Both the position numbers and the translations under genes were made by a program. Below are positions 37,260 through 45,833 of a stretch of 64,000 nucleotides of DNA, piece after piece. The notes below the pieces were generated by a model. The model was not told where the DNA came from. It ran no database searches and saw only the letters and a list, made by a program, of their open reading frames with translations. Position 1 is the stretch's first letter. Each line of letters starts with the position of its first letter. The stretch lies in the NCBI RefSeq assembly GCF_014654205.1, contig NZ_BNAW01000003.1, positions 186,001-250,000 of the forward strand, in the 5' to 3' direction. This DNA is from Amycolatopsis bullii. GTDB lineage: Bacteria; Actinomycetota; Actinomycetes; Mycobacteriales; Pseudonocardiaceae.

Positions 37260-37495
37260 AGCGCAGTTGATCGGGTTCAAGCGCAACTACGAGCCGAGAT
37301 CAGCCCTGAGGGTGGCGCGTTCCTGTTCTCCGAACGAGGCGTAACGGCGCTGCGCGGAGCACAGGTAGGCGCCGTGGTCGCCCTGCTCGACGGCACCAAG
37401 GACATCGCGGCCGTGCTGGGGGCCAGGCCGGGGAAGATGGAGGCCGAGCAGACCATCAGGGTGCTGGAGCGGCTGGTGCAGGCGGCCCCCGTCGG
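37260..37495 (+). pseudogene. TOMM cyclodehydratase-like N-terminal fragment
   Basis: The frame after TAG 37257 reads AVDRVQAQLRAEISPEGGAF then LFSERGVTALRGAQVGAVV and LLDGTKDIAAVLG. This resembles the leader-binding N-terminal region of cyclodehydratase proteins of azole-containing RiPP clusters. It has no start codon and runs directly into a histidine-kinase fragment at 37496, so it is a truncated relic. Confidence 0.45.
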
Positions 37496-37729
37496 CACAG
37501 CAAGGCTGAGGCATGCGAGATCAAGCTGTGGTGCAACGGTGGCGTTGCGCGGCTGGAGATCGTCAACGACGGTGTCGCGCAGGTGCCTGCACCCATCGCC
37601 GACGTCGATGGCAGCGGCATCCGTAACCTTTCCCGCCGGCTCGGCCTCGTCGGAGGCGACTTGGAGACCGAGTCAGAGCCGCCGGGCAGTTACCGGTTGC
37701 GCGCCACGGTCCCGTTGCCGCCACGCTGA
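37496..37729 (+). pseudogene. Histidine kinase C-terminal (HATPase) fragment
   Basis: HSKAEACEIKLWCNGGVARL and DGSGIRNLSRRLGLVGGDL, ending SYRLRATVPLPPR, match the last 75 residues of a NarL-partner sensor kinase: the N-box His and the G-box region. The phospho-acceptor and sensor domains are missing. The fragment is fused directly to the RiPP-type fragment upstream. Confidence 0.65.
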
Positions 37730-37730
37730 C

Positions 37731-38130
37731 CGGGCCTCCGCTGCGATGTCCACAGCGTTGTGGCCACCCGCGGCCAGGCGAAAAATATCCATCTCTCGGT
37801 TGATGAGCGGACAGTCCGTCGTGTCCCAGGCGGTGAGGGCGAGTTGGTTGTCCAAGACGCGTTGACCTGCCGCGACGTTCCTGATGGCGTTCGTCAGCTT
37901 GTCAGAAGGCGCGTCCTTGAGCATGAAGCCGTCGACCCGGTTCATCAGTGCTCTTCGGATGGTGCCTGGCCTGCCGAGGCTGGTCAGGATGAGCGTGCGG
38001 CAGTCCGGCAGAGGATGTCGTCGCCGGAAGCCACTTCGGCGACCACTTCGATGTCGGGTTCGAATCCCAACAGCGCGACCAAAGCACCGCGCACCATGTG
38101 CGCGTCCTCGGCAAGCAACACTCTGATCAA
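37731..38130 (-). pseudogene. NarL-family response regulator, internally deleted
   Basis: From TTG 38130 the sequence reads LIRVLLAEDAHMVRGALVAL and FEPDIEVVAEVASGDDIL, then a frame change near 38015 drops the segment holding the phospho-acceptor Asp and resumes at CRTLILTSLGRPG with GFMLKDAPSDKLTNAIRNVA. It ends abruptly in the output domain (NAVDIAAEA) before the recognition helix, where it meets the histidine-kinase fragment tail to tail. Non-functional. Confidence 0.7.
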
Positions 38131-38310
38131 TGGTTGCCATCCGTTCTGTCTCAGCCGAACCACCTGGTGGGGGACTTGTCGTTACGACAATCAGGTGATG
38201 CGGCTGCCCCCCAGCGGCCAACCGCGTGCGCACTGCCCGTGCCACCGGCTGGGTACCGCTGACTTGTCTGGTCCTTGACGCCTCTTTGACGTGCGTGAGA
38301 ACAGGTGGGG

Positions 38311-38532
38311 TCATGCTAGCTCCCAGACGAGGTTGACGGCGTGATTCGTCGACACAGACGTCGGAAGCAATGACGAGCCGGAACGTCGCCGCACCTCGCG
38401 CGGCGCTCCGGTAGGTCGTGGCCGGGGCAGACCACGACGCGAACTGGGGCCGAGCCGCCCGGTCAGGACGTGCGGTGACTCGGAAGCGAGTGAGAGGCCG
38501 CGAGTGAGCCGGGACCACAGCAGGTAGGACAT
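38311..38532 (-). CDS. Unrecognised short open frame
   Basis: 73 codons from ATG 38532 with GGAGAC 7 nt upstream (N-terminus MSYLLWSRLTRGLSLASE). Arg/Ser/Pro-rich downstream, no known family. It faces away from the AraC gene at 38638. It may be the start of a lost gene or spurious. Confidence 0.25.
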   Translation of the reverse strand: MSYLLWSRLTRGLSLASESPHVLTGRLGPSSRRGLPRPRPTGAPREVRRRSGSSLLPTSVSTNHAVNLVWELA

Positions 38533-38637
38533 TTTTGTCTCCAGGGTTCCGGACTGCGCCGGAAAAGCTGGAGTCCATTGGGGAGTCGAGTGGATCCAGC
38601 GGTTGCGGATCGTTCTTGAGGACCGGAGGAGAGACCT

Positions 38638-39447
38638 ATGCAACTTGCTGTCCAGCAAGCAATTTCGGCGATGCGCGATCGTTACTTCGACCCCATCACC
38701 CTCAGCCAGATAGCGGCTGAGGTGTTCGTCAGCCCCTTTCATCTCTCCAGGGTGTTCGCGGAGCTGACGGGCGTGACGCCGGGCCGTTACCTGACCGCCG
38801 TCCGGTTGTTCGAGGCCAAGCGGCTGCTGCTGACCACCGATCTCACCGTGGCCGACGTCGTGTGCAGCGTCGGCTACAACAGCGTCGGCACGTTCACCAG
38901 CCGGTTCACCAAGGCGGTCGGGATGACCCCCACCCAGTACCGCAGCCCGGAGGTACGCGAGTTGCTGCTCGCCGTGAGCCCCGACTTCCACCGGGTGCCC
39001 CCGGCCGAGGCACTGCCCGGCGCGAACGGGCTGCCCGTGCAGGGCGCGGCGTCGATGTCCGCCACGGTCGACCTGCCCGCCGAGGCCGCACCGGCCAATG
39101 TGCTGGTCGGCCTGTTCGCCGAGCGCATCCCGCAGTGCGGGCCCGTGGCGTACGCCGCGCAGGCCGGTGTCGGCTCGACCAGGCTGACCATCTCGGACGT
39201 GCCGCCAGGGCGGTGGACCGTGCTCGCGGTCGCCGAGGGCGCGCACGGCGGGGGCGCGGAGAGCATCTACCTCGGCACGGTTCGGCAGCCGGTCGCCGTG
39301 TCGCCGGGTGGCGCCACGAGGGTGTACCTGCGGTTGCGCGAACTGCAACCGACCGATCCGCCCATCGCGATCACGCTGGCCTCCGACACCTTCCCACACG
39401 GTACGAGCTGCGATCTGGCCCGTCCCGAGCTGCGGGTTGCGGCCTGA
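38638..39447 (+). CDS. AraC-family transcriptional regulator
   Basis: 269 residues with an unusual order: the AraC helix-turn-helix pair is N-terminal (ISAMRDRYFDPITLSQIAAE, VFVSPFHLSRVFAELTGVTP, VADVVCSVGYNSVGTFTSRF) and a beta-rich domain of about 150 residues follows. The ATG has GGAGGAGAG upstream. Intact; likely a pathway-specific or stress regulator. Confidence 0.9.
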   Translation: MQLAVQQAISAMRDRYFDPITLSQIAAEVFVSPFHLSRVFAELTGVTPGRYLTAVRLFEAKRLLLTTDLTVADVVCSVGYNSVGTFTSRFTKAVGMTPTQYRSPEVRELLLAVSPDFHRVPPAEALPGANGLPVQGAASMSATVDLPAEAAPANVLVGLFAERIPQCGPVAYAAQAGVGSTRLTISDVPPGRWTVLAVAEGAHGGGAESIYLGTVRQPVAVSPGGATRVYLRLRELQPTDPPIAITLASDTFPHGTSCDLARPELRVAA

Positions 39448-39905
39448 CCAGGGGAGCGATGACGGCGACGACGTTCGGCGCCCTGCGCCGCAGGTTCTTG
39501 GCCCCCTCGCTGGCCGATGTGAGCTTCGCCGGCCGCGTCCTGTCCTGAGGATTGAGTTGCCGATCGAGGGCGGCTTCGGTCTCGCTGGGCGGCCCGGCTC
39601 CGGACGTGTGGGCGGTGTGCCGACGTCCGCATCCGGAAGTGGAGCAGCATCCGTCGGCGAGAGGCGAAGAAAGGAGCCGAACATGAATATCCCGGACTGC
39701 GGAAACGGGGAAGACCATTGCCTACCGGGAGTTCCTCGGCGAGCAGCAGGCCGCGTTGCGGCAGCGGCCCTGCCGTGAGCCGCCGGTCATCTACCACGAA
39801 CGGGGCGAGCAGCGTGCCTGCCGACACGGAGACGAGGGAGCTGCTGGTCGGGGATGCCCACGTGTTCAGCCCCGCCACGTTCCGGGACTCCAGGGAGTGC
39901 TCGTC
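39448..39905 (+). other. Decayed coding sequence, no identified gene
   Basis: Contains a 29-codon frame at 39460-39548 (MTATTFGALRRRFLAPSLAD) and a piece reading ETGKTIAYREFLGEQQAALR near 39690-39750 that does not start or stop properly. I recognise no family; GC and codon use look like former coding DNA. Confidence 0.35.
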
Positions 39906-40142
39906 GTGACCTACCAGGAGCCGGTGATGATGCACACGACGGGGCACGGCCGCTCGCGTCGCGACTACGTCATCGAGGAGGAGCTCGCCGTGTCGCCGCT
40001 GGACACGGAACTGGGCCTGCCGATCGAGAATCCGCCCACCGTGTCCGAACGCGATCAGGCGGCGCCTTCCCTCGCCGAGGCGCTGGACCGGGGCCTGCTT
40101 CCCGACTACGAGACGAGCATCGCACTGGAAGCGACGTTATGA
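39906..40142 (+). CDS. Short unknown protein, possible relic
   Basis: About 78 residues from GTG 39906 (VTYQEPVMMHTTGHGRSRRD), acidic, with an SPLDTELGLPIENPPTVSER stretch. It is coupled by ATGA to the Nudix fragment that follows. No family recognised; may be the tail of a larger lost gene since the frame is open upstream to 39756. Confidence 0.35.
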   Translation: MTYQEPVMMHTTGHGRSRRDYVIEEELAVSPLDTELGLPIENPPTVSERDQAAPSLAEALDRGLLPDYETSIALEATL

Positions 40143-40291
40143 ACGCGCGTACGTGGACCGTGTGCAACGAACGGGCGATCTGCCGCAGCCCGTGGGTCGA
40201 TCTCGCAGTGTCCGAGATGGACCGGGTGTAGATGCTGGGGCGGCACCGATTTATCACCGACATGTGGAGCCTGCTCGCCAGCCGAGCATAG
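40139..40291 (+). pseudogene. Nudix hydrolase N-terminal fragment
   Basis: ATG 40139 reads WTVCNERAICRSPWVDLAVS, a typical Nudix N-terminal strand, stops at TAG 40229 and continues in frame with MLGRHRFITDMWSLLAS, which resembles the strand before the Nudix box. The Nudix box itself is missing. Confidence 0.5.
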
Positions 40292-40623
40292 CTGCGGGTG
40301 ATGCCACCGTTGCTTTCGGACTTGCGTGCGGTCATCGGAGCGACCGGCGACCCCGGCAGGTGCCGACGATCAGCAGAGGCGCCCCACCCCTGTGCGAGCT
40401 GTGCTGCTCGGAACGAGGCCGGCTCCATCCACGAGTACGGGTCCGCGCCCTTCGGCACCACGATCGACGAGTCGACGCAGCCCGGCCGACCCCGGACGCG
40501 CCGGACAACCCCGCAAAGGCCATCCAGGTGCTTGCAGAACCACGAGTTCACCCCAGGATGAAACGGGGGAGTGTGCACTCGAAGAGAGGACGACCTCCGA
40601 TAGGCGGCCGTACCGTCGTTCTC

Positions 40624-40945
40624 GTGGACCTCCGTACTGTGACCGTGCTCGGCGCAGGCACGATCGGCACGTCGATCGGACTCGCGCTGACCCGCAGCGG
40701 TGTGCGCGTCCGGCTGGCCGACCCGACGCCGCCGCGCTCGCCGCCGCGGTGAGTCGCGGCGCGGGCGTTCCGCTCACCCCGGGGGCGGGAGCCCGCCGAT
40801 GTCGTCGTCGTGGCGACCCCGGCCGCGACCGTCGCCGCTGTACTGTCCGACGCTGTCGAGCGGGGCCTTGGCACCGCGGGTGATCCGGCGACTGTCGATG
40901 CGGGACTGGCGGGCCATGAAGCGGACGCACTGAGGCGTCACCCGC
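40624..40945 (+). pseudogene. Prephenate dehydrogenase-like (TyrA) fragment
   Basis: GTG 40624 leads into VTVLGAGTIGTSIGLALTRS, a Rossmann GxGxxG motif of TyrA type. After frame changes ADVVVVATPAATVAAVLSDA follows and similarity ends near 40945. The catalytic domain is absent. Aromatic-amino-acid genes are sometimes carried in peptide clusters, so this could be a lost supply gene (inference). Confidence 0.55.
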
Positions 40946-41116
40946 AAGATCATCGGCGAGGTTCCCGGGCAAGCACCAACCGGTTCGACATGGGGTCGGA
41001 ACGGTCTACGAACTGGTGGATCGCGGGGGTCTTCAGTCCCTCCAGTCGACGTCGGCGCCGCAGAGCTCGGGGATGAATATTTCTACAAGCGATTAGTGAT
41101 TGGGACTGGAGGACTA

Positions 41117-41623
41117 ATGATGGGGAGTCGGAACTCCGACGTAGTCTTCGTCAGGTGGCCAGCGCAGGCGGACCTGCGGAACCGCTATCAGCTTGAGGGG
41201 AGACCTCGATTACTCGTCGTAGAAGGAGGCGCGGTACCGCCGGTCAGCAACGATCCGATTGAAGATTGGGCTCGCCAACCGATATCTCGGGTTGACCTGG
41301 ACGCGAGGGTCAATGCCTTGCAGAACCGGTTCGACAGCCGCCGGGCGCCGAGGATCGACTCAGCGGGAACTCTAAGTTTCGGAAGTCACTCGATCACGAT
41401 CTCGACCACTCAGGCCCACCTCATGGCCCTGCTCGTCGAACGCTTCGGCGAGGTGGTGTACCGCAACGAGCTCACGAACTATTTGGCAACGCAGGTAACG
41501 ACCCTTACAAGAAACTCGCTCGACCTGCATATTATGCGGCTCCGCCGAAGACTTCAGTCGATCGATCTGTCGATCCGCACCGCGTGGGGCCGAGGATACA
41601 TCCTGGAGGCTATGCGCTCCTGA
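41117..41623 (+). CDS. Winged-helix (OmpR-type DNA-binding) regulator without receiver domain
   Basis: About 168 residues from ATG 41117 with GGAGG 5 nt upstream. The N-terminal 85 residues are unassigned. The C-terminal part is a Trans_reg_C winged helix: TTQAHLMALLVERFGEVVYR, LTRNSLDLHIMRLRRRLQS and AWGRGYILEA. No phospho-acceptor domain, so regulation is not by a classical kinase. The gene is less GC-rich than zone 2 and borders the formamidase gene. Confidence 0.8.
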   Translation: MMGSRNSDVVFVRWPAQADLRNRYQLEGRPRLLVVEGGAVPPVSNDPIEDWARQPISRVDLDARVNALQNRFDSRRAPRIDSAGTLSFGSHSITISTTQAHLMALLVERFGEVVYRNELTNYLATQVTTLTRNSLDLHIMRLRRRLQSIDLSIRTAWGRGYILEAMRS

Positions 41624-41720
41624 AACAAAGCCTCTGGTGCGGACTTCTCGTTGGATCACCGCTCATCACCCGAAGAACGCCGGGGAGCGCTGTCGGCTGG
41701 CTGCCGACCGCTCGCAATGC

Positions 41721-42566
41721 TCAGCTGTTGCTGGTTAGCAGTCGAACCAAGGTGCTGCCGACAGGTGTGTCCGGGTTGGCGAGGTCGAACGGCAGGTCGA
41801 AGTGATTTCGGTGCGCGAGGACCATTTCCTCGACGGCGATTCCGTTCGCACGTAGGGCAGCGACGTAGTTGTCGTGCTGACGGGCGTACTCCGGTGTCTC
41901 GAGTCCGCCACGGGCGACGGTGATCGGTGGCGCCTTGACTGGGGTGTTCTGGATGGGGCTGTTGCGGCGAGCCGATTCCTCCGTGAGGCTCAGTGCATCG
42001 TTGACGTAACTGTGCCGGACTGGGTCGAGGTCGTAGATGCCGCTGAGCAGTGTGGCTGAGCCGAACACTTCGGCTGGTGTCCGCCCGTCGGGCAGCCAGC
42101 CGTCGGTTAGGGCCATGGCGACCAGGTGCGCACCCGCTGAGCTGCCGCTGAGGTGGATCCGGCCCGGCGCGATGCCATAGGTGTCCGCGTTGTCCACCAG
42201 CCACAGCAGGCCACGGCGCACCATTGCCACAATCGTGTCGAGGTCGTAGTTCGGTGCGAGACCGTAGCCCAGGGCAGCGAAGGCCGCGCCAGCGTGCAAG
42301 GCGGCAGGCGCGGCGAAGCTGGACTCGTTCTTGCTGAGCTGCTGCCAGTTGCCGCCGTGCACGTAGACCAGCAGTGTGTTGCCGTCGTAATGCGGAAAGA
42401 GGTCAAGCTGCTCGACATCGGAATACCCATAGTGCACGGTATGATGCCGGTATGTGGCTCGGGCGCCTGCGCTACGTGTGGCGTACTCGTGTAGGTAGTA
42501 CTCGATGTCGGTAATGCACGAGCTGGGCGAGTACTGTTGGTCCAAGTCGCCCCAGATGGTCGTCAT
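41721..42566 (-). CDS. Kynurenine formamidase-like alpha/beta hydrolase
   Basis: 281 residues. Oxyanion-hole motif HGGNW at 70-74, nucleophile Ser143 in LSGSSAGAHLVAM and a C-terminal His in HRNHFDLPF: the arylformamidase signature. The start at 42566 has GGAGG 8 nt upstream. With the tryptophan dioxygenase at 58472 it would deformylate (beta-hydroxy-)N-formylkynurenine. A second, truncated relative lies at 57617. The divergent promoter region toward the SDR gene is interrupted by an IS remnant. Confidence 0.85.
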   Translation of the reverse strand: MTTIWGDLDQQYSPSSCITDIEYYLHEYATRSAGARATYRHHTVHYGYSDVEQLDLFPHYDGNTLLVYVHGGNWQQLSKNESSFAAPAALHAGAAFAALGYGLAPNYDLDTIVAMVRRGLLWLVDNADTYGIAPGRIHLSGSSAGAHLVAMALTDGWLPDGRTPAEVFGSATLLSGIYDLDPVRHSYVNDALSLTEESARRNSPIQNTPVKAPPITVARGGLETPEYARQHDNYVAALRANGIAVEEMVLAHRNHFDLPFDLANPDTPVGSTLVRLLTSNS

Positions 42567-42658
42567 TATCATAACCTCCAACTAGTACGATGTCACACGC
42601 TAACATTTGTCTTGGCAACGTTTCGACTGCTTAACAGAATCCTGAAAGACCGATCTAA

Positions 42659-43142
42659 GAACGTGTCTCATGTGGTCGCTTTGCGGAGTTTCTTGTAGCA
42701 GGTGAGGGCGGCGGCGAGAGACGTGGGCCTCGGCGGGATCGGATCGCGGGGATCGCCTTCACCAAGGGCTTGGGCGCGTAGGAGTCGTTAGTGTTCGCGG
42801 CCGAGGCACCAACGACAAGCGGCACCCCACCGCGTTCGGACATGACGTGGATCTTCGAACCGGGCTTGCCGCGGTCGACCGGACTCGGCCCGGTCAGCGA
42901 TCCCCCCTTTTCGCACGCACCGATGCCGCATCTACCCAACTGGTCACCACGTACACGATCGCGGTGAACACCGCACGAGCCGGCAACGGCGCCGTCCCGC
43001 CACCCTGCCGACGAGCACGGAACTCCGGAACCAACGGCTCCACCAGCACCCACAACTCGTCCGGCACCAACCGCATCGACAACCGATCGACCACGACCCA
43101 AGATCATGGAAACAAGATCATAAAATCCACGTGAGACACGGT
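42659..43142 (-). mobile_element. IS5-family element remnant with terminal repeats and CTAA duplication
   Basis: Terminal inverted repeats CGTGTCTCATGTGG (42662-42675) and CCACGTGAGACACG (43127-43140) enclose 484 bp flanked by CTAA at 42655-42658 and 43143-43146. Inside, minus-strand transposase pieces are visible: LVPDELWVLVEPLVPEFRAR, then in another frame LTGPSPVDRGKPGSKIHV and GGVPLVVGASAANTNDS. The DDE core is mostly deleted, so it cannot move on its own. It sits between the divergent formamidase and SDR genes. Confidence 0.8.
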
Positions 43143-43266
43143 CTAAGCATCTTTCAAAGACATTTCGTAGGTGTGGTCGGTGTCGTGGGGCACGTGTAGC
43201 GTCTGGTGCCGTCAGCATGCGGCCAGCTGTGGGCGAAGCGTCGTGGAAACTGCAAGTGAGGAGCGT

Positions 43267-44028
43267 ATGCGGATGAGCTTGTCCGGCAGAACTGTAGTCG
43301 TGACCGGCGCCGGTTCGGGGATCGGCCGTGCGACGTGTGCAAGGTTGTGCCGGGCAGGCGCGCGGGTAGGCGCGATCGGTCGGCGCAAGGAACCACTGCT
43401 GGCTCTGCGCGATGACCTCAGCGACGAGCCCGGTGAGGTGGTAGTGCTGCCCGCCGACGTCGGTTCGGCAGCCGAGGTCGAGCACGCGGTACGGACTCTG
43501 ACGGATCGGTGCGGTCCGGTGAGCGGAGTCGTCAACAATGCCGGCCTGGCGCGCTTCGCGCCGATCGAGTTTTCTTCGCCGTCCGATCTGGACGACATGT
43601 TCGCGGTGCACCTCCGTGGACCGGTGAACGTGCTGCGGGCCTGCTTACCGGAACTGCGTAAGCATCGTGGCGCGGTGGTGAACGTGTCGTCGGTCGGTGG
43701 TCTTCTGGCGATGCCGAACCGATCCCTCTACGGCGCGACGAAGGCCGCTGTGAACAGCCTGACCCGGTCGTGGGCACGGGAGCTGGCGCCACAGGTCCGG
43801 GTGAACGCGATCCTGCCCGGCCCGGTCGACACGCCGATGTACGACGACCTGGGGCTCACCGGTCCACAGACCCAGACCCTCCGCGCGGACTTGCTGGCGT
43901 CGACCCCGTTGGAGAGGTTCGGCGAACCCGATGAGATCGCCCGGTGGGTCACCCTGCTCCTCGATGACGACACGTCGGGGTGGGTCACCGGTGTGCTCCT
44001 CCCGGTCGACGGCGGCCGGACCAGTTGA
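43267..44028 (+). CDS. Short-chain dehydrogenase/reductase
   Basis: 253 residues. NAD(P)-binding VTGAGSGIGRATCARL, structural VVNNAGLA, catalytic Ser in VNVSSVGG and YGATK, and a C-terminal WVTGVLLPVDGG typical of FabG-like SDRs. GAGGAG lies just before the ATG. In the proposed quinaldate pathway it could oxidise or reduce the beta-hydroxyl or ketone; this is inference. Confidence 0.9.
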   Translation: MRMSLSGRTVVVTGAGSGIGRATCARLCRAGARVGAIGRRKEPLLALRDDLSDEPGEVVVLPADVGSAAEVEHAVRTLTDRCGPVSGVVNNAGLARFAPIEFSSPSDLDDMFAVHLRGPVNVLRACLPELRKHRGAVVNVSSVGGLLAMPNRSLYGATKAAVNSLTRSWARELAPQVRVNAILPGPVDTPMYDDLGLTGPQTQTLRADLLASTPLERFGEPDEIARWVTLLLDDDTSGWVTGVLLPVDGGRTS

Positions 44029-44465
44029 TCCGGCTGCATGCCAGGTGACGGGCACGTTCTTTCGTGATCAGGCCTGACTCTAGCGCACGGTGGACTGCCA
44101 CTCCATCAGCGAACGCGGCCAGCACTACCGCTGCAGTCTCCGCTTTACTGGTACGGCCGTCACCGCGTGCGCATCCTCCGCAATCCGGCGCACATCACAC
44201 TCAACGACGACGCCAGAGTCGAAGTTCGCGGAATCGCCTGGGAAAGAGCCCGCGAGATCGTCATGTTCGCGACTCCCGACGGTGGTGGATGGTCTCGCGT
44301 CTTCTATCAGAAGCAAGAGAGGGAAGGTACCGCACCTACCCTGCCGCGCAGGTCCGCATCCTTGCGTCAGCGAACCGGTCTGCGGCGGCGGCCGATGTGC
44401 TGAGCTACTGGCGCGCGATCGTGTCCGGTCTACCCAACGACAACTAGTAGTGCTTCGTTAGGTTG
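44029..44465 (+). other. Decayed coding DNA of unknown origin
   Basis: A frame at 44167-44403 begins MRILRNPAHITLNDDARVEV and contains GIAWERAREIVMFATPDGGG. A second frame continues with YRTYPAAQVRILASANRSAA and ends VLSYWRAIVSGLPNDN at 44447. Together they look like the frameshifted end of one gene I cannot name. Confidence 0.4.
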
Positions 44466-44775
44466 GGTGAACTTACTGGATGGCAAGCGTAAGTCGATCC
44501 AGCCGATGGCCGCGCGTCGGCCGGATGGCAATGAGCAGGCGTTGCAATAGTTCATGTCGACCTCGCCGTGGGATCCGGTGCCGGTGCGGGAGCGGTTGGC
44601 GCGGCGGATGGCTGCGGAGTTGGCGCCGGAGGCGGTGATCTTTGATGACGCCGGGTATCTGAAGTCGGGGAGGTCGTCGCCGTGTGTGGCACGCCAGTAC
44701 ACCGGCACCGCGGGCAAGGTGACCAACTGCCAGGTCGCGGTGAGTCTGCACCTGGCCACTGAGACGGCCTCTTAA
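44466..44775 (+). mobile_element. IS701-family transposase fragment
   Basis: LDGKRKSIQPMAARRPDGNE is followed by an in-frame TAG, then TSPWDPVPVRERLARRMAAE, the DDE-start VIFDDAGYLKSG and VARQYTGTAGKVTNCQVAVS. This is the N-terminal third of an IS701-type transposase with an internal stop; the rest is lost. Confidence 0.75.
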
Positions 44776-44852
44776 GCACACCGCATCACAACGGCAGGAC
44801 CGAACTCCCCGATGGTGTGGGAACGTCGATCAGCCGTCCCAACAGGCTGTCG

Positions 44853-44926
44853 AGGGCGGATGAGTCGAGAGGTTCAAGTCCGGTTCTGTGAGAACCGGGC
44901 GGTGCGATCCCGCCCCGGCTGCTCAC
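44853..44926 (+). ncRNA. Group II intron 3' end (domains V-VI) remnant
   Basis: GGGCGGATGAGTCGAGAGGT folds onto TCAAGTCCGGTTC like domain V with a GAGA tetraloop, followed by TGTGAG and a domain VI-like hairpin ending CGGCTGCTCAC. The pattern resembles 3' ends of bacterial group II introns. No reverse transcriptase or upstream domains are present, because the IS701 fragment lies immediately upstream. Confidence 0.55.
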
Positions 44927-44998
44927 CAGCTTCTCGTCGGACCGAAGACCGAGGCCGAGGTGATCCCTTCGGCTGCCGTTGTAGCGAGGCGGTGTCGA

Positions 44999-45433
44999 TC
45001 ATGCGAAGGTCGTCGCTCCCCACTCGGTGGCGGGGACGTTACGGACGTGCTCGGTGAACTCCCACAGGTGGTTCTCGTGGTCGAGGGCGAGGTACTGCCG
45101 TAGGCCCCAGGGTTTGTCGCGGGGTTCGTGGAGGGTCTGGGCGCCCTCGGCGCGCGAGTGGGCGTAGTGCTTGTCGACGTCATCGACCCAGACGATCAGC
45201 TGAGCAACGGCTGGCACACCGGTGGGCGGGATGGTGAGCCGCTCGCCGACCTTGGCGAGCATGACGACGCCAGCACCGGTGTGTAGGTCGGCGTGGCAGA
45301 CAGTGCCGTCGACAGTTTGGCGGAGTAGTTCGCGGAAGCCGAAGACCCGGGTGAGCCAGGCTACGGCGGCCGGTACGTCGGTGTAGCCAAGTTCGACGAC
45401 TACTCCGGGGAATCCGGCGTCGGGGTTGTACAC
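44999..45433 (-). CDS. VOC (glyoxalase/bleomycin-resistance fold) protein
   Basis: About 144 residues. The GTG at 45433 has GGAGG 5 nt upstream; a longer in-frame GTG at 45478 is less likely. VOC repeats: VVVELGYTDVPAAVAWLTRV, then QLIVWVDDVDKHYAHSRAEG and the C-terminal YLALDHENHLWEF. It could be a metal-dependent isomerase/dioxygenase or a resistance protein that binds the product. Intact. Confidence 0.75.
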   Translation of the reverse strand: MYNPDAGFPGVVVELGYTDVPAAVAWLTRVFGFRELLRQTVDGTVCHADLHTGAGVVMLAKVGERLTIPPTGVPAVAQLIVWVDDVDKHYAHSRAEGAQTLHEPRDKPWGLRQYLALDHENHLWEFTEHVRNVPATEWGATTFA

Positions 45434-45493
45434 CGGCACCTCCGGGGCTAGGAAGAGGTGACGGCCCCTGGCCGACACCTTGGGCCCAGCAAG

Positions 45494-45721
45494 TCAGCTG
45501 GGAGTCGCAGGCGCGTGGCCGCGGATGGAGTAGGGGTCGAGTACGTCGTCGGGGTGACTCTCGATGGAGAGCTTGGTGCCAAGGCCGAGTTGTTCGGCGG
45601 CTTGGAGGATGACATCCAGGGCGAGGTGATCTTCGAAGGCGACGCCGTCGGAGTCGAAAACGGTGAGATTTTCGCGATATTGAGCCCACTTGTCGGGGTG
45701 GGCGCAGGCCCGCAGGAGGGG
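45494..45721 (-). pseudogene. C-terminal fragment of unknown protein
   Basis: Between stops at 45722 and 45494 a frame of about 75 codons reads HPDKWAQYRENLTVFDSDGV, ALDVILQAAEQLGLGTKL and SHPDDVLDPYSIRG. Composition is clearly protein-like, but there is no start codon after the upstream stop. I do not recognise the family. Confidence 0.4.
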
Positions 45722-45833
45722 TCAAGGCTGGCCGGAGGCCACCCGGAGGGCTTGGCCTTGACCCCGGCGAGGACGACGCCCATGCTCGCGCGGCGAGGGG
45801 CGAGCCGAACTCGGAGCCCGGCGCGGGGGTGTT

